A stretch of DNA of 64,000 bases from Pedobacter ginsengisoli (GTDB lineage: Bacteria > Bacteroidota > Bacteroidia > Sphingobacteriales > Sphingobacteriaceae). The stretch is from NCBI RefSeq assembly GCF_002736205.1, contig NZ_CP024091.1, positions 4,027,555-4,091,554 of the forward strand. Direction: 5' to 3'. Positions 44,081-53,003 of this stretch are shown here, one piece after another. Positions within the stretch are counted from its first letter, which is position 1. Each line of letters starts with the position of its first letter. Below the pieces are notes generated by a model, which was not told where the DNA came from, made no database searches, and saw only the letters and a list, made by a program, of their open reading frames with translations. A program made the position numbers and the translations under genes.

Positions 44081-44886
44081 TTTGTTCTGGTTAATATTAT
44101 CAACAGCCTTCTTACATATTTTAGTTTTGCAAATATGTACAAAACACTGAAAACAGGAAGACTAATTAGTTTAGCTTTTTTTGCCTCTTTTAAAGTAAAC
44201 TCGTTACCTTTTTGCATCTCAATTAAGTTGGCGGATAACCCACTGTGCCCAAAACTTGGCTTCCCCCCACCCGTAATAACCAATGATTCTGGTAGATAGT
44301 AGAAATTAGAGTTAGCACAATACCGTATCCAAAGATTCCCATCCTCCGCATGGGTCATCGCTTCATTATATCCCCCAAATTTTTCATAAAGTGCTCTCTT
44401 AAAAATGGCAGTTGAAGTTTGAGGATACATCTTAATCAATAATTCTTTTATAGAGGCCTTATGTAATACTTCAATCTTCTTGAAAAATATTTTCAATACT
44501 TCATTATTCCTACTAGATCCAAGAAAATCAATTAATGGATTGTCTAGTAATACCTTCATTTGTCTTTCTAATTTATTAGGCAACCAAACATCATCTGAAT
44601 CGAGCAAAGCAAAGAAGCTACTTTTTGCAATTTGCATACCCGCATTTCTGGCAGATGACACACCTCCATTTGTTTTCTCAATCACCTTGATATTTTGATC
44701 TGAATGCCTTGCAGCAAAATCCCTTACAATCCCCAATGAATTATCTATGCTGCCATCATCAACAACAATGATTTCAGATGCCTTATTTGTTTGATTTACT
44801 ACAGAATGTAGCGTTTCTTCGATTGTATCAGCTGCATTATACATTGGTATTATTACAGAAACCGTTTGGTTGTTGTTAAGCAACAT
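44077..44886 (-). CDS. Glycosyltransferase family 2
   Basis: 269 residues, GT-A. VSVIIPMYNAADTIEETLHS begins the fold, IIVVDDGSIDNS is the nucleotide-binding DD region, GGVSSARNAGMQIAKSS and FALLDSDDVWLPNKL hold the DxD metal site. The acceptor region has AEDGNLWIRYC, the acidic catalytic-base segment. It is an inverting glycosyltransferase for one linkage of the module C unit. A basic, hydrophobic C-terminus (VFSVLYIFAKLKYVRRLL) probably associates with the membrane. Confidence 0.87.
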   Translation of the reverse strand: MLLNNNQTVSVIIPMYNAADTIEETLHSVVNQTNKASEIIVVDDGSIDNSLGIVRDFAARHSDQNIKVIEKTNGGVSSARNAGMQIAKSSFFALLDSDDVWLPNKLERQMKVLLDNPLIDFLGSSRNNEVLKIFFKKIEVLHKASIKELLIKMYPQTSTAIFKRALYEKFGGYNEAMTHAEDGNLWIRYCANSNFYYLPESLVITGGGKPSFGHSGLSANLIEMQKGNEFTLKEAKKAKLISLPVFSVLYIFAKLKYVRRLLIILTRTK

Positions 44887-44921
44887 AACTTATTTAAATT
44901 CTTTATTCAACATTGAAAATC

Positions 44922-45566
44922 TTAACTCCAGGTTACCTCGTTCATAATGACCTTAGCCGGATTCCCAGCAATAATCGAATTTGGAGTAGCAAAAACACCT
45001 CTTACAACTGAATTTGATGCAATAACACAGCCACTAGGAATAACTGTGCCCTTGTAAATAGAAACACCACAACCAATCCAGACATTATCTCCAATTATAA
45101 TTCCATTCTCTGTTTTCTTCTTTCCCTTGTATTGGACCTCATGAAAATCATCATCTAAAAATTGGCAATTCCAGGAAATTATACAATTATCTCCAATTTC
45201 CAATTTCCTGGTAATGATAAGGGTATTGTTCACATTAATGAAGCCTCCCTTTCCAATTTTCACAACTGCATTTACTCCAATATCTAATCGACTACCTCTT
45301 CCAATATAGTAATCACCATTTAAAACTAGCTTGCCCCTTATATTAAGATACGTTTTATCCGATCTGTGGCTAAACCCAACATCCATTACACCAACATTCA
45401 ATCTATAGGCAGTCTCAATATTCTTTATACCCTTAATCTTAACTCTTGGATGAAGTATAAAAAATCTATTATAAAGTATTTTAACAAATAAAGCTCTGAA
45501 TAGTACTATAAAAAAATTGCTTTGAGACATACGGCATCGATTGAAAAGCAAGACTAAATTATTCAT
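44922..45566 (-). CDS. Hexapeptide (LbH) acyltransferase
   Basis: 214 residues. After about 60 residues with hydrophobic and basic character, beta-helix repeats run through LVLNGDYYIGRGSRLDIG, IGKGGFINVNNTLIITRK and IIIGDNVWIGCGVSIYKG, closing with NSVVRGVFATPNSIIAGNPAKVI. The FLDDDFHEVQY segment carries the usual His. It resembles the colanic-acid WcaF-like family and likely acylates a repeat-unit sugar. It lies between the module C polymerase and GT2 genes. Confidence 0.78.
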   Translation of the reverse strand: MNNLVLLFNRCRMSQSNFFIVLFRALFVKILYNRFFILHPRVKIKGIKNIETAYRLNVGVMDVGFSHRSDKTYLNIRGKLVLNGDYYIGRGSRLDIGVNAVVKIGKGGFINVNNTLIITRKLEIGDNCIISWNCQFLDDDFHEVQYKGKKKTENGIIIGDNVWIGCGVSIYKGTVIPSGCVIASNSVVRGVFATPNSIIAGNPAKVIMNEVTWS

Positions 45567-45614
45567 CTACTTTTCTCCAAAAAATCTTAAACATTTACCT
45601 CTCATTTCATAAAT

Positions 45615-46823
45615 CTATTTTGCTCTCTTTAACAAATCTCTGAATTTTATTTTTGATATCAGCGTTGCTAATATCGGCCAAAATAATATTGTCCCTGCAG
45701 TAGCCCACATATTACTAAATATATTCAATAATATGATGGTTGCCAAACAAGCCCACCCTGTTATATAATATTTCGAACTTTTGCTAATCGCAAAAGAATA
45801 AAAGAGCATAATTAATGCAGAATAAATATACATAGACCATACTCCAAACCAACCCAGCAGATAATAAGATCTAAAATAAACGGTTGGGGCGTTCAATATT
45901 CTAATGACATAAAAATCCTCGGCACGATCTGCCCCTCTATTCTTGTCTAAGGAGAATAATGAGACTACCCTTTTTGATATAAAATCGGGCAATAATTCAG
46001 TACCTACAAAATAAGGAATGTTTCCAGGATTAAATTGCTCATTTCTCTGATTAACTATATTTTGCATATTGCCAATCGGCGTGGCGATATATAGGTAACC
46101 CCAATAGTATTCGGGTGGAATATTACTCCTTATAAATTCTTCTGATGCCCCCCCTATCCTCAAAATATAGGCTTTATCTTCTTTACTTGCCTTATACCTT
46201 ATATTTCCTATAATTCCAAAAAAATATATCAGCAGAAATAGTGATAGTACAATAGTCAACACCTTCTTAATTCCCACTTTACCGATTTCCATTAAATAAA
46301 TGAAAAGGCTTGCGATTAAGATAATCACAACAGCCCCTCGATTTATTACCAAAATATTGGGTATCACAGAAACTAAATATAAAATAAACGCTTTCTTTTT
46401 TTCTTCTGAGCAGATGTATTGGTGGAATAAATAAATGCTGTAAAAAATACCATATGTCCCTAATATAACATGGAAAGTAGGAATTCCTGTAAAATCCTTA
46501 TAGCTGTAGGCTGGATTTATTATTGTTAGAATAATTGGGATACCACCTGAATATACAAATTCTAAGAAATATCCTGCATATATACTAAACACAATAAACA
46601 TTCTATTTTTATCAGGATCAATTTTCTCAAATTCATTCCTTTTAAATTTTTCGAGAATGAAGGCAAGAAAAAATGAAATTAAAAATGTTGTAAAAAGAAA
46701 CAAAATAAGATTTGCTGAAAGGGCTGGATATTTGTCAGACCAACGCAGGGTGTATACCAAAAATACTAGTAAGAACCCTAATGAATAAATAAAGAAAGGA
46801 TTAGTCAGCCATTTAGTATTCAT
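45615..46823 (-). CDS. wzy: Oligosaccharide repeat-unit polymerase (Wzy of module C)
   Basis: 402 residues with ten to eleven membrane helices and a large loop between about residues 205 and 330 (IRYKASKEDKAYILRIGG, NIPPEYYWGYLYIATP, FLSLDKNRGADRAEDFYV-like stretch), the arrangement of the oligosaccharide repeat-unit polymerase (O-antigen polysaccharide polymerase) group. It should polymerise the pseudaminic-acid-containing unit in the periplasm. A plus-strand C7 tract (46148-46154) lies in frame within the segment encoding RIGGAS. It is spaced three bases from the CgeB-like gene upstream. Confidence 0.8.
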   Translation of the reverse strand: MNTKWLTNPFFIYSLGFLLVFLVYTLRWSDKYPALSANLILFLFTTFLISFFLAFILEKFKRNEFEKIDPDKNRMFIVFSIYAGYFLEFVYSGGIPIILTIINPAYSYKDFTGIPTFHVILGTYGIFYSIYLFHQYICSEEKKKAFILYLVSVIPNILVINRGAVVIILIASLFIYLMEIGKVGIKKVLTIVLSLFLLIYFFGIIGNIRYKASKEDKAYILRIGGASEEFIRSNIPPEYYWGYLYIATPIGNMQNIVNQRNEQFNPGNIPYFVGTELLPDFISKRVVSLFSLDKNRGADRAEDFYVIRILNAPTVYFRSYYLLGWFGVWSMYIYSALIMLFYSFAISKSSKYYITGWACLATIILLNIFSNMWATAGTILFWPILATLISKIKFRDLLKRAK

Positions 46824-46826
46824 AGA

Positions 46827-47810
46827 TCAACCCTTCATAAAAATTAATTCCAGCCAGTGCTTTATAGATAAAACACGATTTCTTAAATCTTCCTGATCGA
46901 CCTTTAGAAAGCTACTATCCACGATGGGAGCGTTATCATCAAAAAAAGCAATAGATGTCTGGTCGTAAATTTTTGAATCCTCCATGAGCCTAAAATTATT
47001 AGTGAGCACCTTTGTGTTTGTTGCCAATGATTCTATTACTCTCATTGCCAAACCAGTCTGATTAGGATTACTTACATCCACCATGACTTTTGTATTTCCA
47101 AGAAATGCTAAATAATCATTTCTCCTCATAGGTTTTAAAGATACGACAGTCCTGTCTATTTTAGCGCCCTTTAATATTTCTTTAATGTAAGAAGTTAAAG
47201 GCATATACAGAAAACCCTTTAGCTTGTAATTATTGGCCGTAGCAAAATCGCGGAATCTAAGAAGTGCTTTATATCTTTCAGGGAAAAAGAATCCCATAAA
47301 AAAAAAGTCGAATTCAGCATTGGTTTTATTCTTTGCATAATTAGTTACATCATCTGAGTAAAATAAAGGTAAGTACTTCAATCCAGGAAAAGTTTTACAA
47401 TCTTCAAAATCGAAGGAGTAAGTGAAGTCGAACAGTTCAAGTAAGTGAGAAAAAGGGTTAGCTATCTCAGAGTCCCACTGATACATAATTAATTTAGCTA
47501 AGGGATTTAGTTCTTTAAATTTATTTACAAATTCAGCAGGCATCATAAAGCCTCGGATTACAAATAAATAATCATAATTACTTGAAAGATTCGCTTTCCT
47601 GTAGTGTATTTTCTGATAAGTCCCTAACTGCTGAGGCAATAAATTATTAATTAGTTTAAAGCCCATTTTATAGCTACGTTCTGGGAAAAAGGACACCTCA
47701 GCCCCCATTTCCTTCAACTTATTTATAATTATCAGATGGTAATCATGGAATACCGGCCCTACAAATAGAATCCGCTTTCCCCTCAGGCCGTGTCCCATAT
47801 TATTCATCAT
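46827..47810 (-). CDS. CgeB-like GT-B glycosyltransferase, paralog 2
   Basis: 327 residues, starting MMNNMGHGLRGKRILFVG and sharing with 41365-42360 the early KLKEMGAEVSFFPERSYK region and the later SNPNQTGLAMRVIESLATN with KVLTNNFR. YDYLFVIRGFMMPAEFV and MYQWDSEIANPFSH mark the inner GT-B region. Both look like nucleotide-sugar-dependent transferases, but no donor can be named. The start overlaps the end of the sialyltransferase-like gene by 11 bases. Confidence 0.65.
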   Translation of the reverse strand: MMNNMGHGLRGKRILFVGPVFHDYHLIIINKLKEMGAEVSFFPERSYKMGFKLINNLLPQQLGTYQKIHYRKANLSSNYDYLFVIRGFMMPAEFVNKFKELNPLAKLIMYQWDSEIANPFSHLLELFDFTYSFDFEDCKTFPGLKYLPLFYSDDVTNYAKNKTNAEFDFFFMGFFFPERYKALLRFRDFATANNYKLKGFLYMPLTSYIKEILKGAKIDRTVVSLKPMRRNDYLAFLGNTKVMVDVSNPNQTGLAMRVIESLATNTKVLTNNFRLMEDSKIYDQTSIAFFDDNAPIVDSSFLKVDQEDLRNRVLSIKHWLELIFMKG

Positions 47811-48879
47811 TCTTTAATAAAGTAACTTTTTCCCAATAGAAATCCATATTACGGCCAATCATTCCTTTATACTTGTCCTTATCTTCTAAAAGATCATAAA
47901 TTGAATAGGCCTTGTGGCCCATTATGCTTGCATAATAGAGTAAGCTTGAATAGGTGCCAAATAAAATAGAATTGATTGATTTATTTAATTCAAGTTCCAT
48001 TATTGTGGGGTTGGAGATTTCCTGAATCTGAATATTAAACTTAGTATATAAATCTCTCTGCGCCTGCCTAACGAATTCACTTTCTAAACGATGAAATTTT
48101 ATAAAAATTTGTTTTATGTTATTTTTTATTAAGTATTTAATAACACCTTGTTCAATTCCACGTAAATATAATTCACAGCTATAATAATAAAAATCAACAC
48201 AGCAGTCCCCAATATAAACTATTGAATTATTGAAATTATAACCATTTGATTGCAAAGTTCTGTCATCGGAAATTTTTACTGTATGCTTTTTTGATTGGTT
48301 TATCAGCGGAAAAACCTCTTCTGTAATCCCGAAAAAATTGACTTGTTTAAAATTCGCATAACATGAGTATGAAAAGGGCAATGATTGTAATCGGGGGCTA
48401 TACCCTCTTAACAATGATAGAATAGCGGGGATCATTCGTTTCAAATCGAAACTCGAAGTACGCCATGAATCTCTGGCATATGCTACAGTGTGGCTATCGA
48501 TTGTTTCTTCAGGGAAATAATGAACTAATCCCTCTTCTATAAAATTGAAATTTATACATTTCTCATGGGTGACTACAACTTTCTCAAGGTAGTTTAATAC
48601 CGGAACATATGCAGTAAATTTCTCTGATCCCACGAAATCTCTTATTATTGAATCAATTAACTTATTTCTATTGAAAAATTTAAAGCTATTAATAATAGTC
48701 CCTATTTTACTGTTACTATTGTAAAATGAGCTGATATCAACCATTTTAAAATTATGATCTTTGTTTGTAAAGGCATTAGTGATTATCAGAACATCCTTGT
48801 CTGGAATGCCAAGATGAGTGATAACCGCCTTTGATACTAAAAACGTAATTGGAGAATGGACTAAAAAAATATTTTTCAC
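47800..48879 (-). CDS. Sialyltransferase-like glycosyltransferase (GT52/polysialyltransferase type)
   Basis: 359 residues. Three motifs of bacterial sialyltransferases appear in order: FIEEGLVHYF near residue 113 (the D/E-D/E-G motif), IKFHRLE near 260 (in place of the usual HP), and FGTYSSLLYY near 308 (the SS motif). Such enzymes use CMP-activated nonulosonic acids, and the pseudaminic-acid operon is only 2 kb away in the same transcription unit. I therefore infer that it transfers CMP-Pse (or its modified form) to the repeat unit. FHR instead of HP is an oddity that weakens the assignment. Confidence 0.55.
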   Translation of the reverse strand: MKNIFLVHSPITFLVSKAVITHLGIPDKDVLIITNAFTNKDHNFKMVDISSFYNSNSKIGTIINSFKFFNRNKLIDSIIRDFVGSEKFTAYVPVLNYLEKVVVTHEKCINFNFIEEGLVHYFPEETIDSHTVAYARDSWRTSSFDLKRMIPAILSLLRGYSPRLQSLPFSYSCYANFKQVNFFGITEEVFPLINQSKKHTVKISDDRTLQSNGYNFNNSIVYIGDCCVDFYYYSCELYLRGIEQGVIKYLIKNNIKQIFIKFHRLESEFVRQAQRDLYTKFNIQIQEISNPTIMELELNKSINSILFGTYSSLLYYASIMGHKAYSIYDLLEDKDKYKGMIGRNMDFYWEKVTLLKNDE

Positions 48880-48959
48880 AATATGTTATATATAAAGAAA
48901 GCTAAATGTAAATACTTTGATCCTATTTACCTTTTAAATTGTCTTTTCTAAATTTTAAG

Positions 48960-50435
48960 TTACTTTCTAAGAATTAATATCTCTTCATTATTTAGCATCT
49001 TGAAGCAATCTTTAATTATATTCTTTAAATCTTTATAATTTAATATTAAATAAAGGCCTATGGTTAATGAAATAACTAAATACGTCCCTTTTATTAGGAA
49101 TGATAAAAAGATATAAAATAATACTGGGGCAAACAGCTCTATTTTGTAAATATATTTAAGCAAAGAAAAAAAAGAACTAAACTGCTGTGTCAGCTTATTA
49201 CCATAATAAATTACTAAGAAATTATACACCAGGACTGCTATTACAACCGCGAGAGCAACTGATTCAAAAGGAAGGTGAAAGTGGTGAAATATCACCGAAA
49301 GAATCGCTACTAAGCCCGCAGCAAAACAAGCAATACCTGTAAGTAAATTCTCTTTTCCCCTTTGAACTAACAATGTTGAATAACCATAACTATTGTCTAT
49401 TAACAACTGTCCAAGCATAAGTAATTGCAGTGATAAAGAAGCTTTATAATAGTTTGGCAAATAAAAGAAAAGTACAGGCATCGCAAGCAGACTGACAAAA
49501 ACAATCAGTAAGGTAAGTGTCAAATAAAGCTTCCTTATCCTTTCAATAAAATCTATCAATTCAGTACTATCTGTTTTATGACTTATAACATTGATGAGCT
49601 TTGGGTAAAATAGATAATTTAATGACCCCAGCAGCAGAAAAATTGCCTGAGAAATGCTATTAGAAAAGTTAAAAAGAGCAAAATCTTCTATTGAATAAAA
49701 ATAACCAACTAAAGTTCTAGCTGTAATAATAATACCATAAAAACTGAGTGTATAACATAATAGGAAAAAACCACGTCTAAACAGCTGCATGACTAAATCT
49801 ATTGCAGGAATAAGACATAGGGCACCTTTAACTGGACTATAGGAAACAAACATGATTAATCCTATCACATTTGAAATTAATAATGCTAACACAATAGCCC
49901 ATAATAATAATTCTTCCCTGAAAAGCAAAATTGCTATAAGTTGCAAAACAGGAGGGATTAAGGAATAAATATTGATCGCCTTTACTTTCCCATACAATCT
50001 AAAAATCGTAATATATAAGTTATTAAAATGGACCAGGATACCAATTGCAATTATCAAAGGCCCAAGTCCTCCGAAATTGTACTTTTCAAAAAAGTTTAAA
50101 CTTTTAAACGAAAATATAAGAATAGAGGCCGAAACGATAAGAAGACTAACACTCAAAAGGCTCCAGAGTGCAGCTGCAGTTAATTTTTTCTGTTGGATCG
50201 CTGAGATCTGCTTCTCATTTGAAAAAATAACCTGATACGAATAATATATTCCAAAATTTGTGTAATTAATATATTGAAGGGCCAACGTAGTGAAGCCATA
50301 TATCCCAAAAAAATAGAGGCCAAGATATTTCGCTATTAACATAGAGTTAACAAGCTGGAGGCCAAACGTCAAGTATTTAGTAAAAATAAAACTAAATACT
50401 TTATTATTGAACATTGACCTTATAAATTTCATCAT
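48960..50435 (-). CDS. wzx: Wzx-type flippase of module C
   Basis: 491 residues and about fourteen membrane segments; the start, VFSFIFTKYLTFGLQLVNSML, and IAKYLGLYFFGIYGFTTLAL match MOP-superfamily polysaccharide flippases. It should carry the completed undecaprenyl-linked unit of module C across the inner membrane. Start alternatives are the two adjacent Met codons (MMKF). An 80-base gap separates it from the sialyltransferase-like gene downstream; no promoter consensus is evident there. Confidence 0.83.
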   Translation of the reverse strand: MMKFIRSMFNNKVFSFIFTKYLTFGLQLVNSMLIAKYLGLYFFGIYGFTTLALQYINYTNFGIYYSYQVIFSNEKQISAIQQKKLTAAALWSLLSVSLLIVSASILIFSFKSLNFFEKYNFGGLGPLIIAIGILVHFNNLYITIFRLYGKVKAINIYSLIPPVLQLIAILLFREELLLWAIVLALLISNVIGLIMFVSYSPVKGALCLIPAIDLVMQLFRRGFFLLCYTLSFYGIIITARTLVGYFYSIEDFALFNFSNSISQAIFLLLGSLNYLFYPKLINVISHKTDSTELIDFIERIRKLYLTLTLLIVFVSLLAMPVLFFYLPNYYKASLSLQLLMLGQLLIDNSYGYSTLLVQRGKENLLTGIACFAAGLVAILSVIFHHFHLPFESVALAVVIAVLVYNFLVIYYGNKLTQQFSSFFSLLKYIYKIELFAPVLFYIFLSFLIKGTYLVISLTIGLYLILNYKDLKNIIKDCFKMLNNEEILILRK

Positions 50436-50449
50436 AAAGAAATCTTAAC

Positions 50450-50959
50450 CTATTTTTTGTACCTGATTAATTTTGCTGGAACTCCTCCGACAATAGAATT
50501 TGGGGCAACGTTTTTTGTCACTACACTATTTGCACCAATAACAGAATTGTCCCCAATCAAAATTCCAGGGTTAATAAAAACATTTGCTCCAATCCAAACA
50601 CCATTACCTATAATTACGTCTCCAGATTTTGGGTTTCTACTATTATTTCCTTTTGGATTTACATCTAAGTTATCATCTGGATCGGCACTTATTGTATAAA
50701 TTCTTATATTATAGGCAAGTCTGCAATTTCTTCCAATTTTTACTATGTTATTCTTTGAAATCTGTATACAAGCCTGCCCTATGTATGAGTACTCTCCTCC
50801 TTCAAAAATGCCCGCACCATAAATATTAGTTCCCCCTTGGCTAAATGAGAACGATTCCGGCAGCTTATATTTTCGTTTATATTCGTGATAAACGTACTTC
50901 CATTTGCAATTCTCAAAAAAATTAAAAATACGGCCACAAAAAATGATAAACACATTCAT
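50450..50959 (-). CDS. Hexapeptide (LbH) acyltransferase next to pseI
   Basis: 169 residues, with NIYGAGIFEGGEYSYIG, ISKNNIVKIGRNCRLAYN, a loop with SADPDDNLDVNPKG, then VIIGNGVWIGANVFINPG, IGDNSVIGANSVVTKNVAP and NSIVGGVPAKLIRYKK. This is the short LbH acetyltransferase family. It sits 59 bases after pseI, so it may acylate pseudaminic acid or its neighbour sugar. It could in principle replace the missing PseH N-acetyltransferase, although PseH belongs to the unrelated GNAT fold; this is speculation from position. Confidence 0.75.
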   Translation of the reverse strand: MNVFIIFCGRIFNFFENCKWKYVYHEYKRKYKLPESFSFSQGGTNIYGAGIFEGGEYSYIGQACIQISKNNIVKIGRNCRLAYNIRIYTISADPDDNLDVNPKGNNSRNPKSGDVIIGNGVWIGANVFINPGILIGDNSVIGANSVVTKNVAPNSIVGGVPAKLIRYKK

Positions 50960-51018
50960 ATTCTTAATGCTTAGATATGATTACTATTTAAGGATACAGT
51001 TATTACAGTTTAATAAAT

Positions 51019-52059
51019 TTATTGATTAACATCATCTAACGAAAGTCTGTCACCCTTCTTTAAATTTCGGATTACTTTTTTTCCAAGAATTTCTTTATAA
51101 TATTTAGGATGTAATCCGAAACCAGGACGTATCGACCGTACATTTCCAGCAGTAACCACTTCGCCTGCTTTAATGTCTTCAACAACGTACAAGGATCTAG
51201 AAGAGCTTCTGCTATTCTGTTGTTTTTCATTTAGAGAATAATCTATCCCTCCAATTGCTTTTTCAGCCTCCCTCACAGCTTTTACCATTTCGGTAAATTC
51301 TTGTACATTCATAGAAAAGGATGCGTCAGGTCCGCCTATTGACCTGTCCAAGATAAAGTGCTTTTCAATTACCTTTGCACCAAAGCAAACAGAAACTATT
51401 GGCACCGTACTGCCAATAGTATGATCGGAAAGTCCTGTTAAAACACCATATTTTTCTGCCATGTCTTTAACCATGCTCATATTTGCTTCTTCAATGGGAG
51501 CTGGATAAGAAGATGTACACTTCAACAAGATAACCTGATCATTGCCCATTCTTTTGCAAGTATCTAAAGCTAGCTCGATATCCTCTTCTGAAGCGATTCC
51601 AGTTGAAATAATTACTGGTTTTCCTTTTGAAGAAACCAGTTCAATTAAAGGAATGTCAGTGATCTCGAACGAAGCTATCTTATAGGCTGGAACATTTAAT
51701 TTTTCCAGAAATTCTACCGCTGTAGGGTCAAATGGAGAAGAAAAAAAATCCAGGTTATTTTCTTGGGCAACTTTTTGTAAGTCAGCGTGCCACTCCCACG
51801 GTGTATATGCCTTTTGATATAATTCATATAAAGTTTGTCCCGCCCAAGGGCCATCTTCCTTTGTGGAGAAATCTTTGGTATTACAATCTATCGTAATCGT
51901 ATCAGCTGTATACGTTTGCAGTTTTATAGCATCGGCCCCTGCTTTTGCTGCGGCCTCAATTGTTTTAACTGCGGTTTCAAAAGAATGGTTATGATTAGCT
52001 GACAATTCAGCAATTATATAGGTTCTTCCCGTTCCTATTTCATGATTCCCTATTTTCAT
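51019..52059 (-). CDS. pseI: Pseudaminic acid synthase
   Basis: I use ATG 52057-52059 instead of the TTG two codons upstream; it overlaps the pseG stop as ATGA. 346 residues: an NeuB-type TIM barrel (TYIIAELSANHNHSFETA, DAIKLQTYTADTITIDC, FFSSPFDPTAVEFLEKL, GLSDHTIGSTVPIVS, VIEKHFILDRSIGGPDASFS) and a C-terminal SAF/antifreeze-like domain (YVVEDIKAGEVVTAGNVRS). The AELSANHN start is diagnostic for PseI rather than NeuB or LegI. It condenses phosphoenolpyruvate with the 6-deoxy-AltdiNAc product of PseG to make pseudaminic acid. Confidence 0.93.
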   Translation of the reverse strand: MKIGNHEIGTGRTYIIAELSANHNHSFETAVKTIEAAAKAGADAIKLQTYTADTITIDCNTKDFSTKEDGPWAGQTLYELYQKAYTPWEWHADLQKVAQENNLDFFSSPFDPTAVEFLEKLNVPAYKIASFEITDIPLIELVSSKGKPVIISTGIASEEDIELALDTCKRMGNDQVILLKCTSSYPAPIEEANMSMVKDMAEKYGVLTGLSDHTIGSTVPIVSVCFGAKVIEKHFILDRSIGGPDASFSMNVQEFTEMVKAVREAEKAIGGIDYSLNEKQQNSRSSSRSLYVVEDIKAGEVVTAGNVRSIRPGFGLHPKYYKEILGKKVIRNLKKGDRLSLDDVNQ

Positions 52060-53003
52060 TGACAATTTATATTTATATAATTAACAATCTGCGGCATACC
52101 TGATCCCGGATTAATTCCATCTTTTGAGCTTTTTGATCTCTTGTGTATTTCTTTTAATGAAGAAAGGCAGTCTCTCATTTCATTAGGTTTGTATATCCAT
52201 GGATAGCCTTTAAAATCGGACTCCTGCTTCACGCTCTGAGTTATTGCAATAACCGGAATTCCTACTATCATTGCTTCAAAATAAATATTGCCTGGCGAGG
52301 TGATGACAAGATCATATGAGCAAAATGTTGCAGGAAGATTATCCTGCCGACCAATAATTTTAACATTACCAGGAATTTTCTTTTCTTCTAATAAAATATT
52401 ATTTGAAACAATAGTAAAGTCGTAATTCAAATCAAGTTCTTTGATATGAGATATGACTTTTGCGGATAAATTAGCAGGATCAGTTCCTCCAAATACACAT
52501 AAAATTTTGTCCAGTTCGTTTTCTCGGGCATAAGAATTTCGAATACTTTCCAAAATAGGATTTGAAACAAAATAGGCAGATCCCTCTAAAATATCCTTTT
52601 CTACATAGGTTGGAAACGGTCCACGCCCTTCTGCAACATTCACAACAAGAGTGTTTTTATATTTTTTACCTGAATATCCAAATATTACAATAGGAATGTT
52701 TAGCCAGCTCCTTATTTCTTTCAAATTTCTTTCATTTAAATTATATACATCTATTACAAGCGCGTTAAAACCCTCATATACATCCCTTGGTACATCATCA
52801 ATAGATAGATAAGAATTCAATATTGCACCTTCAGGAAATACAGATGGGGTAACAAATTCCTTTTCTTTCAAAATTATTATTACAGCTTCACAATGGACAG
52901 GAAGCATTTCCATTAGGCTCTTCATCCTATAGAGATGCCCCAAACCGACACTATAGCCTGTCTGGATTATAAAAAGTATTTTTCTATTTTTTTGAAAGCT
53001 CAC
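52056..53003 (-). CDS. pseG: UDP-sugar hydrolase of the pseudaminic-acid pathway
   Basis: 315 residues from a GTG start. The GT-B-like N-terminus has GYSVGLGHLYRMKSLME, the GxGHxxR motif whose His is catalytic in PseG, and the C-terminal half has LCVFGGTDPANLSAKVI, the UDP-binding GGTDP segment. PseG removes UDP from UDP-2,4-diacetamido-2,4,6-trideoxy-L-altrose. Unlike some fused relatives it has no GNAT domain attached. It overlaps the methyltransferase gene by 20 bases and pseI by four. Confidence 0.85.
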   Translation of the reverse strand: MSFQKNRKILFIIQTGYSVGLGHLYRMKSLMEMLPVHCEAVIIILKEKEFVTPSVFPEGAILNSYLSIDDVPRDVYEGFNALVIDVYNLNERNLKEIRSWLNIPIVIFGYSGKKYKNTLVVNVAEGRGPFPTYVEKDILEGSAYFVSNPILESIRNSYARENELDKILCVFGGTDPANLSAKVISHIKELDLNYDFTIVSNNILLEEKKIPGNVKIIGRQDNLPATFCSYDLVITSPGNIYFEAMIVGIPVIAITQSVKQESDFKGYPWIYKPNEMRDCLSSLKEIHKRSKSSKDGINPGSGMPQIVNYININCQ

